A DNA stretch of 64,000 nt from Klugiella xanthotipulae (GTDB lineage Bacteria; Actinomycetota; Actinomycetes; Actinomycetales; Microbacteriaceae), in the NCBI RefSeq assembly GCF_006716695.1, contig NZ_VFPN01000002.1:62001-126000 (forward strand), written 5' to 3'. A program made the translations under genes and the position numbers. Below, in pieces: positions 17,669 to 26,491 of the stretch. The first letter of the stretch is position 1; each line of letters opens with the position of its first letter. A model generated the notes under the pieces. The model was not told the DNA's origin, searched no databases, and worked only from the letters and a program-made list of their open reading frames with translations.

Positions 17669-20533
17669 TCAGATCCGACCCTCCCGGCGCAGGCGGTCAA
17701 CGACACGGCGTGACGCGTGACCGTCATCGTGCGCGTTAAAATCAGTTTTCCACCGGGCATAGCGCTCGGCGAAAGCAGCGCGGTTCTCCTCGACGCCCAG
17801 TACAGCATCCACCAGCTCATCAGCGTTATGGGTAAGCGGGCCGGGAGCGCGCGCACGAATATCGAAGGTGAAGCCGCGTTCCTGCTCCTCGTAGCGCTCC
17901 AGGTCGGGAACGAAAAACACGAGGGGACGATCAGCGATGGTTGCGTCAAACATCACGGAAGAATAGTCGGTAATGACCACATCACTCGCGACTATGAGAT
18001 CGGCGAGTTCCGGGTAGCGAGACAGATCGCGCACACCGCCAGTTTCGCTGTAGCGACCAACGATGTGGGTCCTGCTGTGACTGCGGACCAGGACCACCCA
18101 ATCGTCCCCCAGCCTCTCCGCTAACTGCACTACACTCGCTGGGCCGACGAGCTCGGGTACACCCTCACGCCAGGTGGGAGCGTAGAGGGCAACCCGCTTT
18201 CCCTGGGGAATCTGCAGCGCCAGACGGGCAACGTCACGATCACCACTCACGAGCGCATCGTTACGGGGATAGCCGACCTGCCAGAGCGGACCTCGATAGG
18301 CATATGAGGTTCGGAAGATGCGTGTGCTATGGGCATTCTGTGAGAGCAGGATGTCCCACCGACGGCTTTCCAGAATCACCGCAGCACCCTGACGTGCTCT
18401 CACGCCAGGGCGACTGAGAGCGAGCTTCTTGAGCATGGTGCCGTGCCAGGTCTGCAACACCGTTTGGAAGGGCCGCGGACGCCAGCGCTTGCGCAGCCAA
18501 TCGTTCACAACAAGAAGCCTGGCGGTGCCGCGCACCCGCCACCACTCCTCACTACCCTCCACAATCGGAGTGGCACCGGCGGGGACCTCCACGGAGAGAT
18601 CCTGCACACTCCAGTAGCGGCGTATGCCGGGAAGCTGGCGGGCAATTTCACGGTCAAGCGCCGCCGGGTTACACGTGGCGACCCGGCCATAGAAGCTCTC
18701 AAAAAAGACGGCGTTCTCGGGGACGACCTTCGCGGTCCGATACCGCGCCTCGCGTTCGGCCTGGGTCGTGGACGAGAGCTCGCCTGGCTGAAGGGGTGGG
18801 CCGAGGGCCACCCGGAGAGCGCCCGCAGCATCCGACCCAACCGTCACCGCACACCATGCGGTGATAGTGGTGAACTCGGAGCCTGTCGTCTGGGCCAGCT
18901 CGGGGGCTGCTCCCTCACCGCGGACGAGGCGCACCTCGTAGTCGCCTGAGGGCGGGGGTAACTCGCTACGACCCCAGAGGGAGGCCCGGAGCCGGATAGC
19001 GGCACTCCAGCGATCAGCGTGAACCACCGTATCCGCCCCCCGCTCATCATGCATTCCCTGAAGCACAACCCGGGTCACCGGGGCATGACCGTCAACCACA
19101 CGACCCGTCACGGTCACGACGGGGTCGTCCACATCCTCAAGGCGCAACTCAACACCCCGGCCAGGCTCCGGCTCGGGGAAAACCGGTGGGGGCGGAGTAA
19201 CCGGTGCGTGTGGAGACTCGTGCAGGCTCGGGAACATCGAACCGAGCCGGTGTAACAGCACCTCATCCACCACCCGCTCGGCACTCGGTGTGGAACCCCG
19301 ACGGTAGCGAAAGTGGCGCTCAGCCAAACGCACCGAGCGAGCACGAGCTTCGGCCAGTGCTTCGGGGCGTGATCCCAGATCAGCCAAGCGATCCACGACC
19401 CCAGACCAGGTGGTGACATAGCTACGCTCGGTTGTCACCGGATAGGGCTCGTAGAGCCCTCGGGAGCGCTCATAGCGGGCCAGATCTGGTGCGAACCACA
19501 CGACAGGCTCTCCCGTGAGCGAAAAGTCGAAGGCGATGGACGAGTAGTCGGTAACGACGGCGTCAAAACCAGCGAGAAATGGCATGATATGCGGTGCACG
19601 GTCGGACCCGAGAAGATGAAGGTGAGTGCTCGCGGCGACCCCCGTGAGGTAGTCCCCTACGCCCAGAGGGTGCGAACGAACGACCAGATGGTACGCGTGA
19701 GCCACCGCATGCTCGCGAATCATCCGCCACTCGGTTGGCGTAGGGATCGCTGGGTCTACCTCACCATCGCGCCAGGTGGGGGCGTAGAGCACCAAGCGAT
19801 GGTCGTCGGGAATCTGAGTGCCCAACATGGTCAGTACGGCTTCCCTGGCCTCGGCATGCAGCCGAGCCGGATCCTCTACGAGAAGAACATCATTACGCGG
19901 ATCCCCCGTGATCGCAATCTGCGCTCTGGACAGGCGGAAAGCCGTGTGGATGCGGGCAGCGGCGGTCTCGGACGCCACCGAAAAGATCGAAAGAGAACGG
20001 CCGCCCCTGGCATACATGGCTGTAAGCAGACGGCGGGCTCCCCCCGGAAGACGGGAGCCTAGTTGGGTTGTCACGGGCGAATCCAGATGCAGTTTTTTGA
20101 GCGGAATACCGTGCCACAGCTGCACAACCGTGGCACCCAGCACACCATAGCGATTGACATCGCCAAAACCGTGGGTTATTACGATTGTTCCGGCGCGCAG
20201 CGTAAACCATAGGCCACGCAGGCTCGTCTTCGAGGCCGTGGGGATACCCTGAGCTACCGCAGACTGACGTTCCCCTGCCGAACTCACCAGCCATACACGC
20301 TGGTGAGCGGGAAGTTTATGCCCCACGGCACGGTACACCTCAAGAGCACCCTCGCCGACCCCCGAGCCCGAAGCAAATACCCACCGCTCGGACGAACGCG
20401 GAATGCAGAGAGAAAGCAGGCCACCGGCGAGATAAAGCGGCAGCCCGAGAAGCTTACGAAGGTTTCCCTGGCCAAAGGTGAACCGTTGCACTCGCGCCTC
20501 ATGTTCCGTGTTGTCGCTACGGGGCGAACTCAT
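17669..20533 (-). CDS. Two-module CDP-glycerol glycerophosphotransferase-type protein
   Basis: 954-residue protein made of two complete glycerophosphotransferase modules. Module 1 spans roughly residues 50-430: WHGIPLKKL with H141, GDPRNDVLL, YAPTWRDG, VVRSHPLG and TDYSSIAFDF. Module 2 spans roughly 640-954: WHGTMLKKL with H697, YPRNDAL, YAPTWREG, LVRSHSRTH and TDYSSVMFD. Residues about 440-590 form a linker with a proline-rich hinge (PPPPVFPEPEPG) and a beta-rich stretch. The acceptor and polyol are unknown. Two sites in one chain could make an alternating or primer-plus-polymer product (inference). Confidence 0.88.
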   Translation of the reverse strand: MSSPRSDNTEHEARVQRFTFGQGNLRKLLGLPLYLAGGLLSLCIPRSSERWVFASGSGVGEGALEVYRAVGHKLPAHQRVWLVSSAGERQSAVAQGIPTASKTSLRGLWFTLRAGTIVITHGFGDVNRYGVLGATVVQLWHGIPLKKLHLDSPVTTQLGSRLPGGARRLLTAMYARGGRSLSIFSVASETAAARIHTAFRLSRAQIAITGDPRNDVLLVEDPARLHAEAREAVLTMLGTQIPDDHRLVLYAPTWRDGEVDPAIPTPTEWRMIREHAVAHAYHLVVRSHPLGVGDYLTGVAASTHLHLLGSDRAPHIMPFLAGFDAVVTDYSSIAFDFSLTGEPVVWFAPDLARYERSRGLYEPYPVTTERSYVTTWSGVVDRLADLGSRPEALAEARARSVRLAERHFRYRRGSTPSAERVVDEVLLHRLGSMFPSLHESPHAPVTPPPPVFPEPEPGRGVELRLEDVDDPVVTVTGRVVDGHAPVTRVVLQGMHDERGADTVVHADRWSAAIRLRASLWGRSELPPPSGDYEVRLVRGEGAAPELAQTTGSEFTTITAWCAVTVGSDAAGALRVALGPPLQPGELSSTTQAEREARYRTAKVVPENAVFFESFYGRVATCNPAALDREIARQLPGIRRYWSVQDLSVEVPAGATPIVEGSEEWWRVRGTARLLVVNDWLRKRWRPRPFQTVLQTWHGTMLKKLALSRPGVRARQGAAVILESRRWDILLSQNAHSTRIFRTSYAYRGPLWQVGYPRNDALVSGDRDVARLALQIPQGKRVALYAPTWREGVPELVGPASVVQLAERLGDDWVVLVRSHSRTHIVGRYSETGGVRDLSRYPELADLIVASDVVITDYSSVMFDATIADRPLVFFVPDLERYEEQERGFTFDIRARAPGPLTHNADELVDAVLGVEENRAAFAERYARWKTDFNAHDDGHASRRVVDRLRREGRI

Positions 20534-20583
20534 TTTCGCCCCGCTCTACCGTATCGCTTTTGCGCCGCTCCACCCAGCATAAA

Positions 20584-20610
20584 GACCCCGCCACATTATG
20601 CGACGGGGTC
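20584..20610 (-). terminator. Terminator of htrA
   Basis: On the minus strand GACCCCG and CGGGGTC form a 7-bp stem with a 13-base loop, followed by TTTAT. It starts 17 bases past the htrA stop. Confidence 0.7.
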
Positions 20611-20626
20611 CTATGCGGTTCTCTAC

Positions 20627-22561
20627 CTAGAGTGTCCCGAGAGTGACCTCTGTGGTTCCGGCTTTACCCCCTCGCACGTAGCTCACCTCGGCTGTACTCC
20701 CGCCAGCGAGATACCGAACAAGAGCGGTGAGGTCGGTGCCGTTGGTAACGGGGGCACCGTTGAACTTGACGATGGTGTCGCCGGAGACAAGACCCGCCTT
20801 GGCTGCGGCCCCGCCCGGTGTCACATCTCGAATGACGGCACCGGCAATCGTAGCCGTGGTGTCCTGGCTCGAATCCGAGATGGTGGCACCCAGCAGACCG
20901 TGTGACACCTTGGTACCGTCAATCAGGTCCTGTGCCACGCGCTTGGCCAGGTTGACCGGGATGGCAAAGCCAAGACCCACGCTTCCTGCCGTGCCGCTGT
21001 CGGAGGTGGATGTACTCGCGATAGCCACATTGATCCCGATAAGTTTGCCGTTCTTATCGAGAAGCGCACCACCGGAGTTACCAGGGTTAATCGAGGCATC
21101 CGTCTGGATCACGGGAAGGGCCACGTAGTTCAAGGTGCCACCCGACGAACTGGACTGGTCATCCAGATCAAAGTTCCACAGGTCTAGCGGGTTGCTTGGG
21201 TCTTTCTCCTTGTTGGGCGTTGTGTCCTGCTCCGGGTCACTCGGTGCCTGGGTAGAACCCACCGTGATGCCTCGGTTCAGGGCGCTCACGACACCACTCG
21301 TGACGGTGCCGGGCAGGCCGAGGGGTGCACCGATGGCGACCGTCAGATCTCCCACATTAAGCTTCTCCGAGTTGCCAAACTCGATCGAGGGCAGGTTGCT
21401 ATCCTTGACTTTGATAACAGCAAGGTCCGCGTAGGGATCGGTGCCCACAACCGTGGCGGGGAGGATGCGACCGTCGCTCGTGTGCACACGAATGACGGCA
21501 TCCTTACCGGCACCATCCAAACTGACTACGTGATTGTTCGTGAGGATGTGGCCGTTATCATCAATGACGACGCCCGATCCGCTTCCCGCAACGCTTGAAG
21601 ACTGCACCGTGATGGTTACCACGCTCGGCATCGCCTTCGCGGCAATAGCTGTCACCTCAGAGACGCTGTCCTCATTATTGACCGTGATGGTCTGTGGACC
21701 GTTGTTAGCGCTAAACGCGCCCGACCCCTGGGCGTTAATGAGTGCGGTCATTCCCGCCCCCGCACCGCCACCCAGAAGGGCCCCAATAGCCAGGCCAGCA
21801 ATCCATATGCTCGCCCGCTTATTTTTCTTCTTTTCCGGGCCTTCCAACGTGGTAACACCAAACGCGGCACCCTCGCTGGCATCGGACACGAAACCGGGAT
21901 GACCGTATGTACCCCCGTGAGCAGGAGGGATCGGGCCACCCACTGTGGCCCCAGGGGGCTGAGGAATCGTCTGGGCCGGGATGTTCTGCGGGGCAGCCGC
22001 AACACCGGGGGCTGCATAGGGTGATGCTCCCGTGGGCTGGACCAGTCCCGGCTGGACGGGGGCGCCCGTCTGCTGTGATGGCATCGAGTGATTGTGACCC
22101 TGCTGCTGAGCCTGCGGCGGCTGACCAGAAACCACCCCCATACCCAGGCCAGACGGAGGCTGGAAAAATGGCTGCGCCGGGGCAGCATCCGTATCACCTT
22201 GCTGCCAGGAAGGCTGGCCCTGTGGCGGGGCGAAACGGCCATGCTGCTCCGAGGCCTGCGGAGCCGACGCCGACTGCCACGGTTGCGCCGGGGACCCTGA
22301 CGGCACAGGAGCCGCCGAGGGACTCAGTGGCGTGTGCCGAGGCGGGGGCACTGAGGCAGTGGGCGCGTGCCCCTCAACCGCCGGAAAGACACGGGGCGAA
22401 TCCGCGGCGGGACCGGCCGAGGACACCTCCGGGCTCACTGGCGGCACCGGCTCCGCGGGGGCCTGTGCCTGATGATCACGTGGCACCGACTGAGGGTCAA
22501 CCGCGTGGTTATTATTAGTCGGCTGGGGCTCTGAATTGATGGGATTCTCGGGAATAGTCAT
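20627..22561 (-). CDS. Membrane-anchored HtrA/DegP-type serine protease with PDZ domain
   Basis: 644-residue envelope protease for misfolded exported proteins. Residues 1-245 are a proline/glutamine-rich cytosolic tail. A membrane helix lies at about 252-275 and the trypsin-like domain at about 300-545. The catalytic triad is H344 (TNNHVV), D379 (DPYADLAV) and S496 (NPGNSGGAL). The PDZ domain follows at about 550-640 (SGDTIVKFNGAPV). An acidic insert near 440-475 (DPEQDTTPNKEKDPSNP) sits in the protease domain and may be a flexible loop. Length and layout match actinobacterial PepD/HtrA. The start has a GGAA site upstream. Confidence 0.95.
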   Translation of the reverse strand: MTIPENPINSEPQPTNNNHAVDPQSVPRDHQAQAPAEPVPPVSPEVSSAGPAADSPRVFPAVEGHAPTASVPPPRHTPLSPSAAPVPSGSPAQPWQSASAPQASEQHGRFAPPQGQPSWQQGDTDAAPAQPFFQPPSGLGMGVVSGQPPQAQQQGHNHSMPSQQTGAPVQPGLVQPTGASPYAAPGVAAAPQNIPAQTIPQPPGATVGGPIPPAHGGTYGHPGFVSDASEGAAFGVTTLEGPEKKKNKRASIWIAGLAIGALLGGGAGAGMTALINAQGSGAFSANNGPQTITVNNEDSVSEVTAIAAKAMPSVVTITVQSSSVAGSGSGVVIDDNGHILTNNHVVSLDGAGKDAVIRVHTSDGRILPATVVGTDPYADLAVIKVKDSNLPSIEFGNSEKLNVGDLTVAIGAPLGLPGTVTSGVVSALNRGITVGSTQAPSDPEQDTTPNKEKDPSNPLDLWNFDLDDQSSSSGGTLNYVALPVIQTDASINPGNSGGALLDKNGKLIGINVAIASTSTSDSGTAGSVGLGFAIPVNLAKRVAQDLIDGTKVSHGLLGATISDSSQDTTATIAGAVIRDVTPGGAAAKAGLVSGDTIVKFNGAPVTNGTDLTALVRYLAGGSTAEVSYVRGGKAGTTEVTLGTL

Positions 22562-22723
22562 TGTTGTTCCTTCCGCACAATCTCAGCGTCCCTCGCTTGG
22601 CTATGCATTCTATATGAACGGCCTGTAGACGATCTGACGATTATCTGCACACACCGTGGGGATAAGAAACCGGTCGGCACCCCGTGAAGTTTCTGGGCGA
22701 AGACTCTGTCGTAGCCTTGTCAG

Positions 22724-23947
22724 ATGACCGACACCCCGGATACCTGCACACCCCTTCCCGGTTCCTGGCAACGTGCCGCTCGCGGAGCAGGATTATTCGG
22801 TCCAGCAGGTGAGGTGCACCCCACCATCTTTGCCGAGATGACGAGCCTTGCGGTACGCACGGGAGCTATCAATTTGGGCCAGGGATTTCCAGACGAGGAC
22901 GGACCCACTGAGCTTCTTGAGGCGGCCCGTGCCGCGATCGCCAACGGGCACAATCAGTACCCACCGGGACGGGGCACCCCGGATCTGCGTGAGGCAATCG
23001 CGGAGCACCAGGAGCGGTTTTATGGAATCCACCTCAACCCCTCCGACGAGGTGCTCGTCACGACGGGTGCCACCGAGGCCCTCGCCGCAACCCTACTCGC
23101 CCTGAGCGAGCCAGGCGACGAGATCGTCACCCTCGAGCCGTATTATGACGCATACGGCGCGCTCATTCGCCTGGCGGGAGCACAACCCCGCACCGTGCCC
23201 CTGCCCCACCCCAGCTACCTACCGAGTCGTGAGCAGCTCACGGCCGCGATCACGGATCGGACCCGCATTATCCTGCTCAACACGCCACACAATCCGTGCG
23301 GCGTGTTACTGCCCCGCTCAACGCTTGAACACATCGTGGCTCTGGCCCGCCAGCACAATGCCTGGATCGTTACCGACGAGGTCTATGAGCACCTCACCTT
23401 CGGCGTGCAGCACCTGCCGATCGCCAGTCTTCCGGGGGCCGCAGAACGCACCGTCACAATCTCATCAGGCGGTAAAACCTTCAATACGACGGGCTGGAAG
23501 GTGGGCTGGCTCACCGCGTCGGCCGAAGCAGTAACCGCTATCCAGTCGGTCAAACAGTTCCTGACCTACGCGAGCGGGGCGCCTTTCCAACCCGCTATCG
23601 CTACGGGACTCCGACTACCGGACGAGTACTTCTCCCAGATAGCTACGGGGCTTCAGGCCAAACGTGACCTCCTGAGTGAGGGCCTCAGCGCGGCAGGTTT
23701 CGAGGTGTCGGTGCCCAGCGGCGGCTATTTTGTCATCGCGGATGCCCACAGCGTTGGCTACGAGGACGCCGTGACGCTCTGTCGCGAGCTGCCCGAACGA
23801 GCCGGGGTGGTTGGTGTGCCCGTTACCGCTTTCTGCAGCCCCGAACATTCTCCTGCCTATGCCTCGCTCGTACGCTTTGCCTATTGCAAACGCACCGAGG
23901 TACTCCGGGAAGCGGCGGACCGTCTCAGTCGGCTGCGGGCTCGATAG
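22724..23947 (+). CDS. PLP-dependent class I aminotransferase
   Basis: 407-residue fold-type I aminotransferase. It shows INLGQGFPDEDGP near 47, NQYPPGRGTPDLREAI near 76, TPHNPCGVLL near 188, DEVYEHLTF, and the PLP lysine in SSGGKTFNTTGWKVGW near 245. The C-terminal arginine is in LVRFAYCK. The motif set is that of the methionine/kynurenine-type and DapC-like aminotransferases, so the amino donor is not determinable. Its 3' end overlaps the convergent MarR gene by 23 bases. Confidence 0.9.
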   Translation: MTDTPDTCTPLPGSWQRAARGAGLFGPAGEVHPTIFAEMTSLAVRTGAINLGQGFPDEDGPTELLEAARAAIANGHNQYPPGRGTPDLREAIAEHQERFYGIHLNPSDEVLVTTGATEALAATLLALSEPGDEIVTLEPYYDAYGALIRLAGAQPRTVPLPHPSYLPSREQLTAAITDRTRIILLNTPHNPCGVLLPRSTLEHIVALARQHNAWIVTDEVYEHLTFGVQHLPIASLPGAAERTVTISSGGKTFNTTGWKVGWLTASAEAVTAIQSVKQFLTYASGAPFQPAIATGLRLPDEYFSQIATGLQAKRDLLSEGLSAAGFEVSVPSGGYFVIADAHSVGYEDAVTLCRELPERAGVVGVPVTAFCSPEHSPAYASLVRFAYCKRTEVLREAADRLSRLRAR

Positions 23948-24422
23948 CGGCCAGAAGCAGCCGAAGACTGTTGTTGAGCGTGTCGAGCTGTGCGGGTGTG
24001 AGGGCGGCCAGGGGCTCAGCTTCAGCCTCGAGTTGTACCGGCAGCATGGCGTGAATCGCCGCATGCCCCGCCTCAGTGGCGCTCAGAACGGCACCGCGAC
24101 CGTCGCGCGGATGCGCCCCACGCGTAATGTAGCCGGAGGCGAGGAGCCGCTTGGACCACTTGGTGACAACGGGAGGCGACACAATAAGGGCGTCCGCAAT
24201 CTCGCTCGGCATCAGGGGGTGATCGCTGCGCACGAGCGCGGCCAAGATATCGAACTCACCGCGGATAAAGCCAAAGGTGGCCAGGAGCGCATCGCTCCGT
24301 CGCTGTTGAATGCGAGCAATGCGGTTGATTCTCCCCACGGTTTCGATGGGGAGCGTGTCAAGCTCCGGACGAAGCCGCTTCCACTGGGCACGAACATCGG
24401 TGAGCGCATCGGTCATTCCCAC
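23925..24422 (-). CDS. MarR family transcriptional regulator
   Basis: 165-residue winged-helix regulator. It has a DNA-binding segment LMPSEIADALIVSPPVVTKW (residues about 71-90) and the wing ITRGAHPRDGRGAVLSATEAG, which holds the conserved D-x-R/G pattern. MarR proteins usually repress a divergent efflux gene in response to phenolic or lipophilic ligands. Here the divergent neighbour is the FUSC membrane protein, 59 bases away, which is the likely target (inference). Confidence 0.9.
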   Translation of the reverse strand: MGMTDALTDVRAQWKRLRPELDTLPIETVGRINRIARIQQRRSDALLATFGFIRGEFDILAALVRSDHPLMPSEIADALIVSPPVVTKWSKRLLASGYITRGAHPRDGRGAVLSATEAGHAAIHAMLPVQLEAEAEPLAALTPAQLDTLNNSLRLLLAAIEPAAD

Positions 24423-24481
24423 AGTATAAAGTAATTCACGAATGAACGAAATGAGGGGCTTCCCTCGATTGCCGGAGGATC

Positions 24482-25594
24482 ATGAACACACCGACACACA
24501 CCGCTGTTGTGCCCCACCCCCGAGAGTTCCTGCGACTCGGGCCGCACGACGGCGCGCACCGCGTCGCCCTGCGCGTTACCGCGGCCGTCATCGTTCCGCT
24601 CGCGCTGCTCTGTGCGATGGGGAGGCCAGAGTGGGGCCCCTACGCAGTCTTTGGTTCCATGCTCTCCACCTTTGGTCGCAGTATGCTACGCCGCCCCCGG
24701 TTACTGATGCAGGCCGAAGCGGGAGCCGCCCTCGTGACGGTGGTCACCCTGGGTACCTCCGTCTCGGCGCTCGGCGCGCCGCCCTGGATCGCGGTCCTCG
24801 CCGCATCCGTCGTGGCGATCGCCACCTCACTCCTGTCAGATGCGCGCGGGTGGAAACCCGGCGGACCGCTCTTTTTTGTCTTCGGCTTTACCGTCACCGC
24901 GTGGATACCCGCGACCCCAGCCAGCATTGCTATCGCCGCCACGTGCGCAGCGGGCAGTGCCCTGTATGCACTCACGATCGGCTACGCGGGGCTGGCATTA
25001 CCCCACGTCCGACGGCACGCACGTAGCCTGAACCTACGTGGCGGAGGTTCAACGCGGGCGCTATCGCACACATGTAACATGAGGCTCACCCCCAGCATGA
25101 TCTTACGGGCGCTCCTCTGCGGTACAGCCTCAGCAATCGCTGGACTGATCAGCCTCGGGCTGGGCCTCGGCTTCTCCTACTGGGCCATGATCGCGGCCAT
25201 TGTGCCCGTCGTCAGCGGGGCAACTGCCACACAGCTTCTGCGTGCTGGGCACCGCATACTCGGCACGCTCTTGGGCCTAATTCTCACGGGCGCGCTGCTC
25301 CTCCTGCCCCTCAACCTGGTCGGGCTCGTTGTCGTCATTGGGGTGGTGCAGGTGGGAGCCGAGCTCTTGGTGGCCCGCAATTACGGCTTGGCGCTCATCT
25401 TCATCACTCCGCTGGCCCTGCTCATGATGCACCTCGCGAGACCGCTACCCGTTGCGGACGCACTGTGCAATCGGGCCGTCGATACGGTTGTTGGGGTGGC
25501 GGTGGTCACCCTGCTGCTCCTGGCCACACACAAACTGCGCAGCGGGGTAGAACGAATGGAGATGGTTCCGAACGGAATCACCCGTCTCGGCTAG
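24482..25594 (+). CDS. FUSC-like (aromatic acid exporter type) membrane protein
   Basis: 370-residue protein with two sets of membrane helices (about residues 32-180 and 205-345) separated by a short cytosolic loop. The second half has the FUSC-type AGHRILGTLLGLILTGALLL pattern, with the conserved R-x-x-G-T-x-x-G. Family members (AaeB, YccS, FUSC) export aromatic acids or related organics. ATG at 24482 is preceded by GGAGG. Divergent from MarR; its stop overlaps the convergent IclR stop by four bases. Confidence 0.82.
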   Translation: MNTPTHTAVVPHPREFLRLGPHDGAHRVALRVTAAVIVPLALLCAMGRPEWGPYAVFGSMLSTFGRSMLRRPRLLMQAEAGAALVTVVTLGTSVSALGAPPWIAVLAASVVAIATSLLSDARGWKPGGPLFFVFGFTVTAWIPATPASIAIAATCAAGSALYALTIGYAGLALPHVRRHARSLNLRGGGSTRALSHTCNMRLTPSMILRALLCGTASAIAGLISLGLGLGFSYWAMIAAIVPVVSGATATQLLRAGHRILGTLLGLILTGALLLLPLNLVGLVVVIGVVQVGAELLVARNYGLALIFITPLALLMMHLARPLPVADALCNRAVDTVVGVAVVTLLLLATHKLRSGVERMEMVPNGITRLG

Positions 25595-26280
25595 CGCGCG
25601 ATATCCGCGAGCTGACGGGCAGCCTCACGCATCCGGTCAACCGCGTCAACAATGACATCTTCCCGGTAACTAATGAGGTTAACGCACGCCAGGATGCCGC
25701 TCGGACCCAGTTCGATGGGGACGGCAAGACCAAAAGCTCCCGGCTCAACCTCGCCAAATGACATCACATACCCCTGAGACCGCGCGAGCACAACCCGCTC
25801 ATGATCCTCCGCAGCGGGAGGCTGAAGCGACGAAATCGCGTGACCGGCCGCCCCGCGATCAAGCGGATGGGCGCTGCCCTCGGAAAACGTGATGTGGTAA
25901 CGAACATTCTGCGGCTCAACTACGGCCAATGCAACGGCTTCACCGCGCTGAGCCACCAGGAGGGAAACCGTCGAGGAGAGGTCATTGGCGAGACGACGGA
26001 GTACCGGAATAGCGGCATCTCGCAGCGTTAGATAGGCACCAGCCGTCAGGGAGAGCAACCCCACCGCACCGCGGTATCGGCCGTCCGCTCCCTTGGCAAT
26101 CAAATCAGCATCGGCAAGAGTGGAGAGGATGCGATGGGCAATCGTGCGATGCACACCAATGCGTTCGCCCAACTCCTGAGCAGAGAGCCCCTCGGCCGAA
26201 TTAACGATGATTTTCAGCGCCACGATTCCTCGCGCGAGGGTCTGCGCCCCCGAGCCGCTGGGAATGGTGAGATCTGCCAC
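25591..26280 (-). CDS. IclR family regulator, likely of the mhp genes
   Basis: 229-residue regulator. It has an N-terminal winged helix (LSAQELGERIGVHRTIAHRI near residues 30-50) and a C-terminal ligand domain (AVPIELGPSGILACVNLI). The frame is open to 26427, but the upstream residues do not look coding and the GTG at 26280 leads straight into the family start (VADL...TLARGIVALKII). It lies 212 bases from the divergent MFS gene and next to the mhp operon, as MhpR-type activators do; control of both by this protein is inferred. Confidence 0.85.
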   Translation of the reverse strand: MADLTIPSGSGAQTLARGIVALKIIVNSAEGLSAQELGERIGVHRTIAHRILSTLADADLIAKGADGRYRGAVGLLSLTAGAYLTLRDAAIPVLRRLANDLSSTVSLLVAQRGEAVALAVVEPQNVRYHITFSEGSAHPLDRGAAGHAISSLQPPAAEDHERVVLARSQGYVMSFGEVEPGAFGLAVPIELGPSGILACVNLISYREDVIVDAVDRMREAARQLADIAR

Positions 26281-26412
26281 ATGTGACAGCGTAGTCCGTT
26301 CGAGCCAGAAAACCGGATTGTGTTCTTTTGTCGTGTGGCGCGGTGAAAATGGGATCTCCGTTTGACAAATGAAGCCACACGGCTCACAGTTGTACATTAT
26401 GTGAAACGCAAA

Positions 26413-26434
26413 GTGCGCTATGTGCACGTTTTAC
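26413..26434. promoter_or_regulatory. Candidate IclR/MhpR-type operator upstream of MFS gene
   Basis: GTGCGCTATGTGCACGTTTTAC occupies the divergent IclR-MFS region. It shares the core TATGTGC followed by GTT(T/A)TA with a site upstream of mhpA (minus strand, 34441-34462). A TTGACA hexamer lies at 26362-26367. Operator role is inferred from recurrence at both transcription units. Confidence 0.35.
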
Positions 26435-26491
26435 AGTTTTTGTTCGCTATGGCCCCCACCTCGGGAGCCGGCCACGATTCAACGGAGCATC

